The notes under the pieces are model-generated. The model had not been told where the DNA came from and searched no databases. It was given only the letters and a program-made list of their open reading frames with translations. 64,000 nucleotides of DNA from Nonomuraea terrae. Lineage in GTDB: Bacteria > Actinomycetota > Actinomycetes > Streptosporangiales > Streptosporangiaceae. Position numbers and translations under genes: made by a program. The stretch lies in NCBI RefSeq assembly GCF_004348995.1, contig NZ_SMKQ01000010.1:30988-94987 (forward strand), written 5' to 3'. Of this stretch, positions 26,292 through 33,954 are shown piece by piece. Numbering within the stretch: position 1 is the stretch's first letter; every line of letters starts with the position of its first letter.

Positions 26292-27815
26292 GTGACCGTA
26301 CGAGGATCCGAGACCGGCTACGACGTGGTGCTGGTGGGCGGCGGGATCATGAGCGCCACCCTCGGCGTGCTGCTGCGCCGTGCGCAGCCGGACTGGTCGA
26401 TCCTCGTGCTCGAACGGCTCGACGGCCTCGGCCTGGAGAGCTCGTCGGCCTGGAACAACGCCGGTACCGGCCACGCCGGGCTCTGCGAGTTCAACTACAC
26501 GCCGCTCACCGGCGCCGGCTCGATCGACGTCGGCAGCGCCATCGCGGTCAACGAGCAGTTTCAGCTGTCGCGGCAGTTGTGGGCGCGGCTGGTCGAGGAG
26601 GGCACACTCGGCGACCCGGCGGGGTTCATCCGGTCGGTGCCCCACTTCGGCTTCGCCCACGGGGCGGCCGGGGTGGAGCACCTCCGCCTGCGGTATGAGG
26701 CGCTGCGGGAGCATCCGCTGTTCGACGGGATGGAGTTCACCCGCGACCGGGAGGTCATGGCGCGGTGGCTGCCGCTGATGTTCGGCGGCCGTCGCGACGG
26801 GGAGCAGGTCGCCGTCTGCCGCACCCGCGGCGGCACGGACGTCGACTACGGGGTGCTCACCCGGCGGCTGTTCGCCGCTCTGGCGCGTGACGGCGTCGAG
26901 GTGCGGACCGGCCACGACGTGCGCGCCCTCAGGCGCGACCGGAAGTCGTGGCGCCTGAGGGTGCGCGGCCTGGCCGGATCGCGTGACTACGTCGTAGGCG
27001 GTTCGTTCGTGTTCCTCGGGGCGGGCGGAGGCACGCTCGCGCTGCTCCAGAGCGCCGGCGTACCGGAGACACGGGACTACGGCGGCTTTCCGATCAGCGG
27101 GCAGTTCCTCCGCACGGCCGCCCCCGACCTGATCGCCCGCCACCACGCGAAGGTCTACAGCCATGCGGAGCCAGGTGCGCCGTCGTTGTCGGTGCCGCAC
27201 CTCGACACCCGTGTCGTGGACGGTCGTACGTACCTGATGTTCGGGCCGTTCGCCGCCTTCTCGCCGCGGTTCCTCAAGCGTGGCCGCCTCACCGACCTGC
27301 CGCGGTCGGTGAACAGCCGCAACGTCGGGACGCTGCTTGGCGCGGCGCGCACCAACGCCGACATGGTGCGCTACCTCGTCGGGCAGCTGGCGCAGAGCCG
27401 CGGCGGCCGGTTCCGGGCGCTGCGGCGGTTCGTCCCGGACGTGCGGCCGGGCGACTGGGACGTCATCACCGCCGGCCAGCGGGTGCAGGTGGTCAAGCGG
27501 GTGAACGGCCGGGGGGCGATCGCCGGTTTCGGCACCGAGGTCATGACGTCCGCCCACGGCGGCCTGGCCGCCCTGCTCGGCGCCTCTCCCGGCGCCTCCG
27601 CCTCAGTGGCGATCATGCTGGACGTGCTCGAACGCGGTTTCCCCGACCGCCTGCCGGCCTGGCGGCCCGCGCTCCAAAGCCTGGTCCCCGGCTACGGCGC
27701 GCCGCTGTCCGGACGCCCGGACCTGCTGGCGGAGCTGACCCGGCGCAGCGCCGCCGCGCTGGGCCTGGACGACGCCGCCTGCCACGGAGCCGACCGGGTT
27801 GACGAGCATGGGTGA
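26292..27815 (+). CDS. mqo: Malate:quinone oxidoreductase
   Basis: Peripheral membrane FAD enzyme of 507 residues that oxidises malate to oxaloacetate and reduces quinone, by-passing NAD-malate dehydrogenase. VVLVGGGIMSATLG is the FAD-binding turn; SSAWNNAGTGHAGLCEFNYT and GGTDVDYGVLT are diagnostic Mqo blocks; the C-terminal FGTEVMTSAHGGLAALLGASP closes the FAD site. GTG at 26292 follows GAGGAG. Downstream, its TGA overlaps a GTG start of a GntR gene. Paired operators lie directly upstream, so expression is probably controlled by that regulator. Confidence 0.95.
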   Translation: MTVRGSETGYDVVLVGGGIMSATLGVLLRRAQPDWSILVLERLDGLGLESSSAWNNAGTGHAGLCEFNYTPLTGAGSIDVGSAIAVNEQFQLSRQLWARLVEEGTLGDPAGFIRSVPHFGFAHGAAGVEHLRLRYEALREHPLFDGMEFTRDREVMARWLPLMFGGRRDGEQVAVCRTRGGTDVDYGVLTRRLFAALARDGVEVRTGHDVRALRRDRKSWRLRVRGLAGSRDYVVGGSFVFLGAGGGTLALLQSAGVPETRDYGGFPISGQFLRTAAPDLIARHHAKVYSHAEPGAPSLSVPHLDTRVVDGRTYLMFGPFAAFSPRFLKRGRLTDLPRSVNSRNVGTLLGAARTNADMVRYLVGQLAQSRGGRFRALRRFVPDVRPGDWDVITAGQRVQVVKRVNGRGAIAGFGTEVMTSAHGGLAALLGASPGASASVAIMLDVLERGFPDRLPAWRPALQSLVPGYGAPLSGRPDLLAELTRRSAAALGLDDAACHGADRVDEHG

Positions 27816-27830
27816 CCAGCATGGGTGACC
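27805..27830 (+). repeat. 13-bp direct duplication at the mqo/gntR junction
   Basis: AGCATGGGTGACC occurs twice in perfect tandem (27805-27817 and 27818-27830). It spans the mqo stop and both possible starts (GTG 27812, ATG 27821) of the GntR gene, and looks like a recent slippage duplication that tuned the coupling. Confidence 0.85.
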
Positions 27831-28498
27831 AGCACAGCGCCAGCCTGGCCGACCGGGTGGAGGACGAGCTGCGGCGCGGCATCGGGCACGGCGCCTGGCA
27901 GCCCGGCGAACTGTTGCCCTCCGAGGGAGAGCTCGCCGCCCGGTTCGAGGTCAGCCGCACCGTCGTACGCGAGGCCATGTCGCGGTTGCGCGCGGCGGGA
28001 CTGGTCGAGACGCGGCGAGGACGCGGGTCGTTCGTGCTGACGAGGCCGGCGGCGCAGGACTTCGCCCACTCCCTCGGCACCGTCCGCAGCCTGCACGACC
28101 GGCTGCAGCTGCTCGAACTACGCCGTGGCATCGAAGTGGAGGCCGCGGCGCTGGCCGCCGCCCGCCGCACGCCCGCGACCCTGGCCGCCGTCGACGCCGC
28201 GCTGCGGCGGATGGCGGCGGTGCGGGGCAGCGCCAGCGACGCGGTCGAGGCCGACTTCGCCTTCCACCACGCCATCGCGGTCGCCGCCGCCAACCGCTTC
28301 TACCTGGACCTGCTCGACACGCTGGGCGCCGGCGCGATCACCCGCCCGTACGCCGCCGGCCCCGCTCCGGGTCACCTGGACAAAGTCTTCGACGAGCACC
28401 GCAGGATCCGCGACGCGATCTTCGCCGGGGACGCCCTGAGCGCCGCCGCGGCCATGCGCACCCACCTCGACGCCTCCAGGGCCCGCCTGACCGGCTGA
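27812..28498 (+). CDS. GntR-family regulator, FCD subfamily
   Basis: Regulator of 228 residues. The winged helix LPSEGELAARFEVSRTVVRE is at about residues 36-55, and a helical FCD domain follows with the family's Asp/His metal-site residues (VEADFAFHHAIAVAA, DEHRRIRDAI). The start is either GTG 27812, overlapping the mqo stop as GTGA, or ATG 27821. Location and coupling suggest it senses a dicarboxylate or related acid and controls mqo through the paired CCTGT sites at 26241-26274. Confidence 0.88.
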   Translation: MTSMGDQHSASLADRVEDELRRGIGHGAWQPGELLPSEGELAARFEVSRTVVREAMSRLRAAGLVETRRGRGSFVLTRPAAQDFAHSLGTVRSLHDRLQLLELRRGIEVEAAALAAARRTPATLAAVDAALRRMAAVRGSASDAVEADFAFHHAIAVAAANRFYLDLLDTLGAGAITRPYAAGPAPGHLDKVFDEHRRIRDAIFAGDALSAAAAMRTHLDASRARLTG

Positions 28499-28518
28499 CC
28501 TTGGGCGAGCACAACGAA

Positions 28519-28557
28519 AGCCGGGCCCGTACCCCCCGAGGGGGTACAGGCCCGGCT
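28519..28557. terminator. Bidirectional stem-loop terminator
   Basis: Long hairpin: AGCCGGGCC (28519-28527) pairs with GGCCCGGCT (28549-28557), and after one mismatch step GTACCCCC pairs with GGGGGTAC around a CGA loop. It lies between the convergent GntR and cold-shock genes and is followed by TTT on the minus strand, so it can end both transcripts. Confidence 0.8.
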
Positions 28558-28573
28558 CATGCCGCGCGCCTGG

Positions 28574-28780
28574 TCAGGCGGCGACGATGTTCTCCGCCTG
28601 CGGGCCCTTCTGGCCCTGAACGACGTCGAAGGACACGCTCTGTCCCTCGGTCAGCTCGCGGTAGCCGCCGTTGGCGACGATGTTGGAGTAGTGCGCGAAG
28701 ACGTCGGCGCCGCCGCCGTCCTGCGCGATGAAGCCGAAGCCCTTTTCGGAGTTGAACCACTTCACGGTGCCAGTAGCCAT
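28574..28780 (-). CDS. Cold-shock protein (CspA family)
   Basis: Single-stranded nucleic-acid-binding OB-fold protein of 68 residues. RNP1 (KGFGFIAQ) and RNP2-like (DVFAHYSNI) motifs and the [10 protein letters not shown] start are all intact. It acts as an RNA chaperone and is often abundant rather than cold-specific in actinobacteria. ATG at 28780 is preceded by GGAGAT. A strong terminator follows and a long leader precedes it, so it is a monocistronic unit. Confidence 0.97.
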   Translation of the reverse strand: MATGTVKWFNSEKGFGFIAQDGGGADVFAHYSNIVANGGYRELTEGQSVSFDVVQGQKGPQAENIVAA

Positions 28781-29215
28781 GTCGATCTCCTTCAGATAGC
28801 GCAAACAGGATCCGCACTTTGCGAAACCCCGGTCGCCGCAATGAGCCCATCCGGAAATGACCGGCCAACAAAAACGCGCCCGTAGATCACAATCTGCAGG
28901 CGCGCAAAAAGTTTTTATGGGTACCACAACTGCAACGGTCTACAGCCTAGCACACGGCTGCGGCGAACCGCGCCCGACAACATCCGCGGGAATTTTTACC
29001 CGCGCGACAGGCCCGGTGTGACAGCCTGGGGGTACACCCGTCGACCCGCTCCGCGAGACCCTCGCAGCCCCGGCAGGTGGGCCATTCGCACTGGCCAGGA
29101 GGCACTTGAGGGGCCCGTTCCGCGAGTCCGCAGCGCGGGCCGAGGAGGCGGGAAATCCATCGACGCCTCCTGCTGGAGGTCGATTTATTGGACTGAGAGG
29201 CGCATACTCGTACAA
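28781..29215. promoter_or_regulatory. Cold-shock leader and divergent promoter region
   Basis: No gene seen in these 435 bp. The minus-strand part next to the cold-shock gene (28781 to about 28930) is AT-richer than its surroundings and contains CATAAAAAC and TTTTTGCG stretches, consistent with a promoter and a long structured 5' leader as in other csp genes. The remainder lies upstream of the divergent small gene at 29216. I cannot place the transcription start. Confidence 0.4.
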
Positions 29216-29446
29216 ATGAGGCCTACACGAACCGGTACCCGGCGCCGACTGCCCGGAAGCCCCTTCAACACCCCTGAAATCCCTCCGCCTCCCGTCGAGG
29301 TATTCGCGGTGCAGGACTGGGTGAGCCACGACAAATACGGCCTCGGCCGGGTCATCCACGTGGAGCAGAACTCCACTGTTCTGGTGGATTTCGGCGCCGA
29401 GACATACCGCATAGTCCCGCCTTACACGAAGCTCCAGAAGCTCTGA
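29216..29446 (+). CDS. Small basic protein with KOW/Tudor-like domain
   Basis: A 76-residue protein. Residues 1-30 are basic and proline-rich; residues about 31-76 (VQDWVSHDKYGLGRVIHVEQ, then VLVDFGAETYRIV) form a small beta-barrel pattern like the VxHxxFGxGxV repeat at the C-termini of UvrD/PcrA helicases and in CarD-type proteins. That suggests contact with RNA polymerase or nucleic acid, but the family is not assignable by eye. ATG at 29216 has no clear ribosome site, so the message may be leaderless. It converges with the next gene, 12 bp apart. Confidence 0.65.
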   Translation: MRPTRTGTRRRLPGSPFNTPEIPPPPVEVFAVQDWVSHDKYGLGRVIHVEQNSTVLVDFGAETYRIVPPYTKLQKL

Positions 29447-29458
29447 TCGCCTGGCGGT

Positions 29459-29938
29459 TCACCAGGAGCGGTTGGCGTAGTCGCTCCAGTCGTAGTGGCC
29501 GACGCGGCCTTCGCCGATACGGAACTTGTAGCCGTCGAAGCCGCCGCGGGCGCTGTAGCTGAAGCGGAACTTGCCGTGCCCGCCGGTGACCAGCCGGTGG
29601 CCCTGGTGCCAGCCGCGGCCGTCGTGGTACCAGAAGTCGACGTAGGTCTGCTCGCGGTCGCCGTCACGGTCCCACACGTCCACGTCGAAGTAGTAACGGC
29701 CGTTCGCGGCGTAGTAGAAGCCCTTGTAGTAGGAACGGTGGCCGCGGATCTCCCCGCGGCCGTAGCCGGAGTAGCCCTCGAACCAGTGCTTCGTGTACGA
29801 CACCGTGGTCGCACTGGCAGTGGTCGCACTGGTGGTGGCCGCACTGGTGGTGGCCGCCTGGGCGGGAGCCGCCGCGGCACCGGCCACCACGGCGCCGGCC
29901 AGGACCGTACCGGCGAGAAGGCTACGAAGCTTGACCAT
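29459..29938 (-). CDS. Secreted hypothetical protein, Tyr/Gly-rich
   Basis: A 159-residue protein with a clear signal peptide (positively charged start, SLLAGTVLAGAVVAGAAAAP, cleavage near AQA-AT). The mature part begins with an Ala/Thr/Ser-rich linker (TTSAATTSATTASATT) and continues with a beta-rich, aromatic domain (WFEGYSGYGRGE, YYFDVDVWDRDGDREQTYV, FSYSARGGFDGY). I do not recognise the family. ATG at 29938 has AGGGA 9 bp upstream; ATG at 29944 is the alternative. It is probably an extracellular or wall-associated small protein. Confidence 0.7.
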   Translation of the reverse strand: MVKLRSLLAGTVLAGAVVAGAAAAPAQAATTSAATTSATTASATTVSYTKHWFEGYSGYGRGEIRGHRSYYKGFYYAANGRYYFDVDVWDRDGDREQTYVDFWYHDGRGWHQGHRLVTGGHGKFRFSYSARGGFDGYKFRIGEGRVGHYDWSDYANRSW

Positions 29939-30470
29939 GACCATCCGTCCCTGACTGTGAGGAGAACCTCCGGAGCGATCTCTCCGGACGACCCTCAATC
30001 TAGGCAGCCGCGATCTTTCGTTCTGCGTACAAACGCACAGATCAGCGCCGGCGTGCACAACGACACACAAGGCCCTTGGCAACCAGGCGCCATGGGATCG
30101 CCGCCAGGCTGAGCACCACCTGCCGCCTCGGGCGGCGGGGGCCGTCGCCGCAGGACGCCTCCCCGCTGAGCTCCAGGCTGGGAGGAGACGCCGAGGTTGA
30201 TGGCGTTCGTGTGCTTCACCCCGATCGTGACGTCCTGGCCCGTGGCCAGGTCGCGGACGGTGCCGTGCGAGACGACGAAACGGTCCGCGCGGATGTTCAG
30301 GTCCAGGGGGCCGCGTACGGCCTGACGGGGCCCGCCGTCGCGGCGCCGCGCCACCGTGGCCGGTCCCGCCTCGATCGCCTGGGCCGCCGGCTCCGGCATC
30401 TCACCCAGCCCCTGGTCGTCATCGTCACGGTGTCGTACCCCTCCAGGCCGGGCGGGGCTACCGTGTCGGG
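29939..30470. other. Region without a convincing gene
   Basis: About 530 bp between the secreted protein and the methyltransferase. A minus-strand frame at 29995-30399 has a protein-like stretch in the middle (DLNIRADRFVVSHGTVRDLA, then GVKHTNAINLGVSS) but its last third is low-quality Pro/Gly/Cys sequence, so it may be a fragment of a former gene. I do not call a coding region here. Confidence 0.4.
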
Positions 30471-31109
30471 ATGGCTCTTCTCTCCCACCTCGAGCGATTC
30501 AACGCGCGGCACCCCTGGAGCCACAACGACTTCTACGGACGCTGGGTGGCCCGGCAGGTCGCCGGCGCCGGTCACGTCCTCGACGTCGGATGCGGCACGG
30601 GCAACCTGATCGACCTGCTCCGGCCGCGCGCGGTGTCGGTCACCGGCCTCGAACCGGACCCGGCCACGGCGCGCGTCGCGGCGGCCCGGTTCGCCGGCGT
30701 CGAGGGGGTGGCGATCGAGCAGGCCGACTTCGGCCGGCGCGACCGCGACCGCCGCTGGGACGCGATCACACTCGTGGCGGTCCTGCACCATCTCCCGTTG
30801 GCGGAGACGCTGCCTGAGCTGCGCGAAAGCCTCACCCCCGGCGGCCGTCTGGTCGTCATCGGCTGCTACCGGGAGGCGAGCCCGGGCGACTTCCTCGTCT
30901 CCACGGCCGCGGTCGCCGCCAACCCGCTGATGGGCCTCGTCAAGCACCCGGCCCCCGCGCGATCCCTGCCGGTCCAGATGACCGCGCCGACCGCGCCCGC
31001 GCGCGAGACCCTCGCCGAGATCCGCGCGCAGGCGGCCGCCGCACTGCCAGGCGCGAGCATCCGCCGCCGCCTGTTCTGGCGGTATTCACTGGTCTACGAC
31101 CGGCCATGA
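30471..31109 (+). CDS. Class I SAM-dependent methyltransferase
   Basis: Methyltransferase of 212 residues. The SAM-binding glycine loop is VLDVGCGTGNLIDLL (about residues 37-51), the acidic end of strand 2 is VTGLEPDPATA, and AITLVAVLHHLP is motif IV of the UbiE/methyltransferase-11 group. The N-terminal LSHLERFNARHPWSHNDFYG resembles small-molecule methyltransferases of actinobacteria. Acceptor unknown. Its 3' end overlaps the convergent MarR gene by 24 bp. Confidence 0.88.
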   Translation: MALLSHLERFNARHPWSHNDFYGRWVARQVAGAGHVLDVGCGTGNLIDLLRPRAVSVTGLEPDPATARVAAARFAGVEGVAIEQADFGRRDRDRRWDAITLVAVLHHLPLAETLPELRESLTPGGRLVVIGCYREASPGDFLVSTAAVAANPLMGLVKHPAPARSLPVQMTAPTAPARETLAEIRAQAAAALPGASIRRRLFWRYSLVYDRP

Positions 31110-31562
31110 CGCCCTGATGGAGCGTTCGATCGTCAGGGCCGTCACGATGAAGGCGCGGACCTGCTCGGCGTCGAGGTCGCGGTGGGTGGTGTCTTCCAGC
31201 GTGGCCCACAGGCGTTCGATCGGTTCGCGCATCGCGCGGCCCTTCTCGGTGAGCCGGACCAGGGTGGCCCGCCGGTCGTGCGGGGCCTGTTCGCGGGCGA
31301 CCAGGCCGGCCTCCTGCATGCGGCGCAGGGACTTGGAGACCGTCGAGTGGTCCAGGCCGACGCTCTCCAGCAGCTCCGACTGCGTCTGCCCATCGCGGTC
31401 CATGAGCTGCATCAGCAGGAGCTCCTGCCCGGGATGCAGCCCCAGCTCGCGCAGCAGACCGGCGGCGTAGCCGCGGTGGGCCCGGGCGAGGCTGAAGATC
31501 GCGTAGCTCAGCGGGCCGGCCTGGGCGGTGCTGGGCAGCCGCTGGTCGGAAGCGTCGGTCAT
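31086..31562 (-). CDS. MarR-family regulator
   Basis: Winged-helix regulator of 158 residues. QSELLESVGLDHSTVSKSLR is the recognition helix, followed by the wing APHDRRATLVRLTEKGRAM, with helical dimerisation ends. ATG at 31562. It lies 10 bp downstream of the ene-reductase pseudogene, so the two once formed an operon that the MarR protein probably auto-regulated, perhaps in response to an electrophile reduced by that enzyme. The matching GTGGCC palindromes are at 32375-32479. Confidence 0.88.
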   Translation of the reverse strand: MTDASDQRLPSTAQAGPLSYAIFSLARAHRGYAAGLLRELGLHPGQELLLMQLMDRDGQTQSELLESVGLDHSTVSKSLRRMQEAGLVAREQAPHDRRATLVRLTEKGRAMREPIERLWATLEDTTHRDLDAEQVRAFIVTALTIERSIRASWPVVDQ

Positions 31563-31572
31563 CGGGAACTCC

Positions 31573-32359
31573 TCAGGTGACGGGTGTCTGCAGCGCGGGA
31601 TAGTCGGTGTATCCGGCCGCGCCACCACCGTAGAAGGTGGCCCGGTCGGGTGTGTTGAGCGGACCGCCCAGACGCACCCGTTCCGGCAGGTCGGGGTTGG
31701 CCAGCGCCATGGCGCCGACGGTGACGACGTCGGCCAGCCCTTCCTCGACGTACCGCACGCGTACCGCCAGCTCGGCGCCGGCCCGGTTCAGGACGAGCGC
31801 GGTGGGCCACGCCGCCCGCAGGCGCCGCAGCAGGTCGTCGTCACCGCCGTGGGCGACGTGCAGGTACGCAGGTTCAGCGGCGCCAGCGCGGCCACGAGGG
31901 CGGTGTACAGGTCCGCGGTGTCGTCCTCGGCGATGTCGTTGTGCGGGTTGCCGGGTGAGACGCGCAGGCCGGTGCGCCCCGTGCCGATCTCGTCGGCGAC
32001 CGCGGCCGCGACCTCGACGGCGAAGCGGATGCGGTTGGGGATCGAGCCGCCGTAGGCGTCGTCGCGCTGGTTGGCGTTGCTGGACAGGAACTGGTGCACC
32101 AGGTAGCCGTTGGCGCCGTGGATCTCCACCCCGGCGTCGATGGCGGCGGCGGCGCGGCGGAAGTCCTGAACCGTCGCGGCGACCTCCGCGGCCGACAGCG
32201 CGCGCGGCACCGGCATCTCCCGCGGTCCTGCGGCCGGCGTTGAGCTCGGTCGGTGTGCCCTCGGGGGTGGAGCGGCTCCGGGTCATCGGCACCATCGCCG
32301 TGCTTCAGGTGGAGATCCCCCATGGAGACGGGGGGCCACAGAGCGGGGAACGCGGCCGT
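31573..32359 (-). pseudogene. Broken ene-reductase (old yellow enzyme family)
   Basis: Pieces of a NADH:flavin oxidoreductase lie in three frames. VSMGDLHLKHG (N-terminus), then after a frame change MVPMTRSRSTPEGTPTELNA, then after loss of roughly 100 residues AGPREMPVPRALSAAEV continuing to HGANGYLVHQFLSSNANQ and LNL. A missing base near 31869 moves the rest (AYLHVAHGGDDD to the C-terminus FYGGGAAGYTDYPAL) into another frame. The natural start may be ACG at 32357-32359, where a GGAGG site stands 5 bp upstream, suggesting an ATG-to-ACG change. At least three lesions make it non-functional. An intact relative is at 60468-61598. Confidence 0.85.
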
Positions 32360-32374
32360 TCGAACCTCCGACAA

Positions 32375-32479
32375 GTGGCCGGCCACATGAACGGAACGCC
32401 AATGCGGCCAGGGTCGAGTGTCGGCCCTTTCGTAGGTATGTGGCCGACCACCTGATAATGCCCTTATGTGGCCAGCCAC
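32375..32479. promoter_or_regulatory. Three GTGGCC palindromes (probable MarR operators)
   Basis: GTGGCCGGCCAC (32375-32386), GTGGCCGACCAC (32440-32451) and GTGGCCAGCCAC (32468-32479) are three copies of one 12-bp near-palindrome within 105 bp. They lie between the ene-reductase/MarR unit and the GDSL gene, where a divergent control region is expected. Size and repetition fit a MarR dimer; the local MarR protein (31086-31562) is the obvious candidate. Confidence 0.6.
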
Positions 32480-32610
32480 GCAAATGCCTGGGTCACGGCC
32501 TGCCGCGCCGCCCGCTCGTCCAGGTCAGCGACCAGCAGGCGCCGCCGCCGCTGCCACTTAAAGGGATTAGGTATATTCATAACATCTGTAGGCAAAGGAG
32601 AGGGAACGTC

Positions 32611-33825
32611 ATGGCCTCGCACCGGCAACCGATCACCACACCCGTCACCGCGGACCTGCTGCGCGGCGCCCTCGACGTGGAACGCACGGCGCACGGCCTG
32701 CTGCCGCACCGGCTGCCCGCCCGGGCTCGGCGGCAGATCCCCGACGAGCAACTGGCCGTGGCCGAGGCCCAGCCGTCCGGCGTGCGGCTGGCGTTCCGCA
32801 CCCGGGCCACGGTCATCGAGCTGGACACGCTGCCCACCAAGCGGGCCTACCGAGGGTTTCCGGCCCCGGCGGACGGCGTGTACGACCTGCTGGTCGACGG
32901 CCGGCCGACCGCCCAGGCCACGGTGGCGGGCGGCAGAGTCCGCACGGCCGACCTGACCACCGGCTCCGCCGACCTGCGCGAAGGGCCCCCCGGCACCGCC
33001 CGGTTCGCCGATCTGCCCGCAGGTGACAAGGACGTCGAGATCTGGCTCCCGCACAACGAGGTCACCGAGCTGATCGCCCTGCGTACCGACGCCCCGGTCG
33101 AGCCCGCGCCGGTCGGCGGGCGACGGGTGTGGGTGCACCACGGCAGCTCCATCAGCCACGGCTCGAACGCCACCCACCCGACCGCCATCTGGCCGGCCCT
33201 GGCCGCGGCGCGGGGCGGGGCGGAGCTGGTGAACCTGGGGTTCGGCGGCAGCGCGCTGCTCGACCCGTTCACCGCCCGCGCGATGCGCGACACCCCCGCC
33301 GACCTGATCAGCGTCAAGATCGGCATCAACCTCGTCAACGCCGACGTGATGCGCCTGCGCGCCTTCGCCCCCGCCGTCCACGGCTTCCTCGACACGATCC
33401 GCGAGGGGCATCCGGCCACGCCGCTGCTGGTCGTCTCCCCCATCCTGTGCCCGGTCCAGGAGGACACCCCCGGCCCTCTCGTGCCCGACTTCGACGGCAC
33501 GACGTTGCGGTTCAAGGCCACGGGTGACCCGGCCGAACGCGCCGCCGGGCGCCTGACGCTCATCGTCATCCGCGACGTGCTCGCCCGGATCGTCGCACAG
33601 CGGTCGGCCGACGACCCGAACCTGCACTACCTCGACGGCCGTGACCTGTACGGCGAGAAGGACTACGCCGAGCTGCCGCTGCCCGACGAGATCCACCCCG
33701 ACCCGGCGGGCCACCGCCGCATCGGCGAGAACTTCGCCCGCCTCGCCTTCGGACCCGGCGGCCCCTTCTCTGTTGACGGTGACCGGTCGCGTCAGTCCGG
33801 CACCTCGCGGCCCGCCACCCACTGA
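32611..33825 (+). CDS. SGNH/GDSL-family hydrolase
   Basis: Esterase-like protein of 404 residues with an N-terminal beta-sandwich (about 1-165) and a C-terminal SGNH domain. HHGSSISHG (177-184) carries the nucleophilic serine, VNLGFGGSALLD and ISVKIGINLVN supply the oxyanion Gly and Asn, and DEIHPDPAGH near residue 370 contains the Asp/His pair. No signal peptide is seen, so it is probably cytoplasmic. ATG at 32611 is preceded by AAAGGAGAGGG. An AT-rich stretch with TATATT (about 32573-32578) is a plausible promoter, and three GTGGCC palindromes lie further upstream. Confidence 0.85.
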   Translation: MASHRQPITTPVTADLLRGALDVERTAHGLLPHRLPARARRQIPDEQLAVAEAQPSGVRLAFRTRATVIELDTLPTKRAYRGFPAPADGVYDLLVDGRPTAQATVAGGRVRTADLTTGSADLREGPPGTARFADLPAGDKDVEIWLPHNEVTELIALRTDAPVEPAPVGGRRVWVHHGSSISHGSNATHPTAIWPALAAARGGAELVNLGFGGSALLDPFTARAMRDTPADLISVKIGINLVNADVMRLRAFAPAVHGFLDTIREGHPATPLLVVSPILCPVQEDTPGPLVPDFDGTTLRFKATGDPAERAAGRLTLIVIRDVLARIVAQRSADDPNLHYLDGRDLYGEKDYAELPLPDEIHPDPAGHRRIGENFARLAFGPGGPFSVDGDRSRQSGTSRPATH

Positions 33826-33954
33826 AACGTCGAGGAGGGGCTGGTCCAGGAGAAGCACGCGGTACGCCCGAGCCCGGACGCCGCCCGGCCCGCTCCGCCG
33901 AGCCGGCCCCCGCGCCCGACTACGACTTCGGCGCCCTGGTGTCCACCACGAGGT

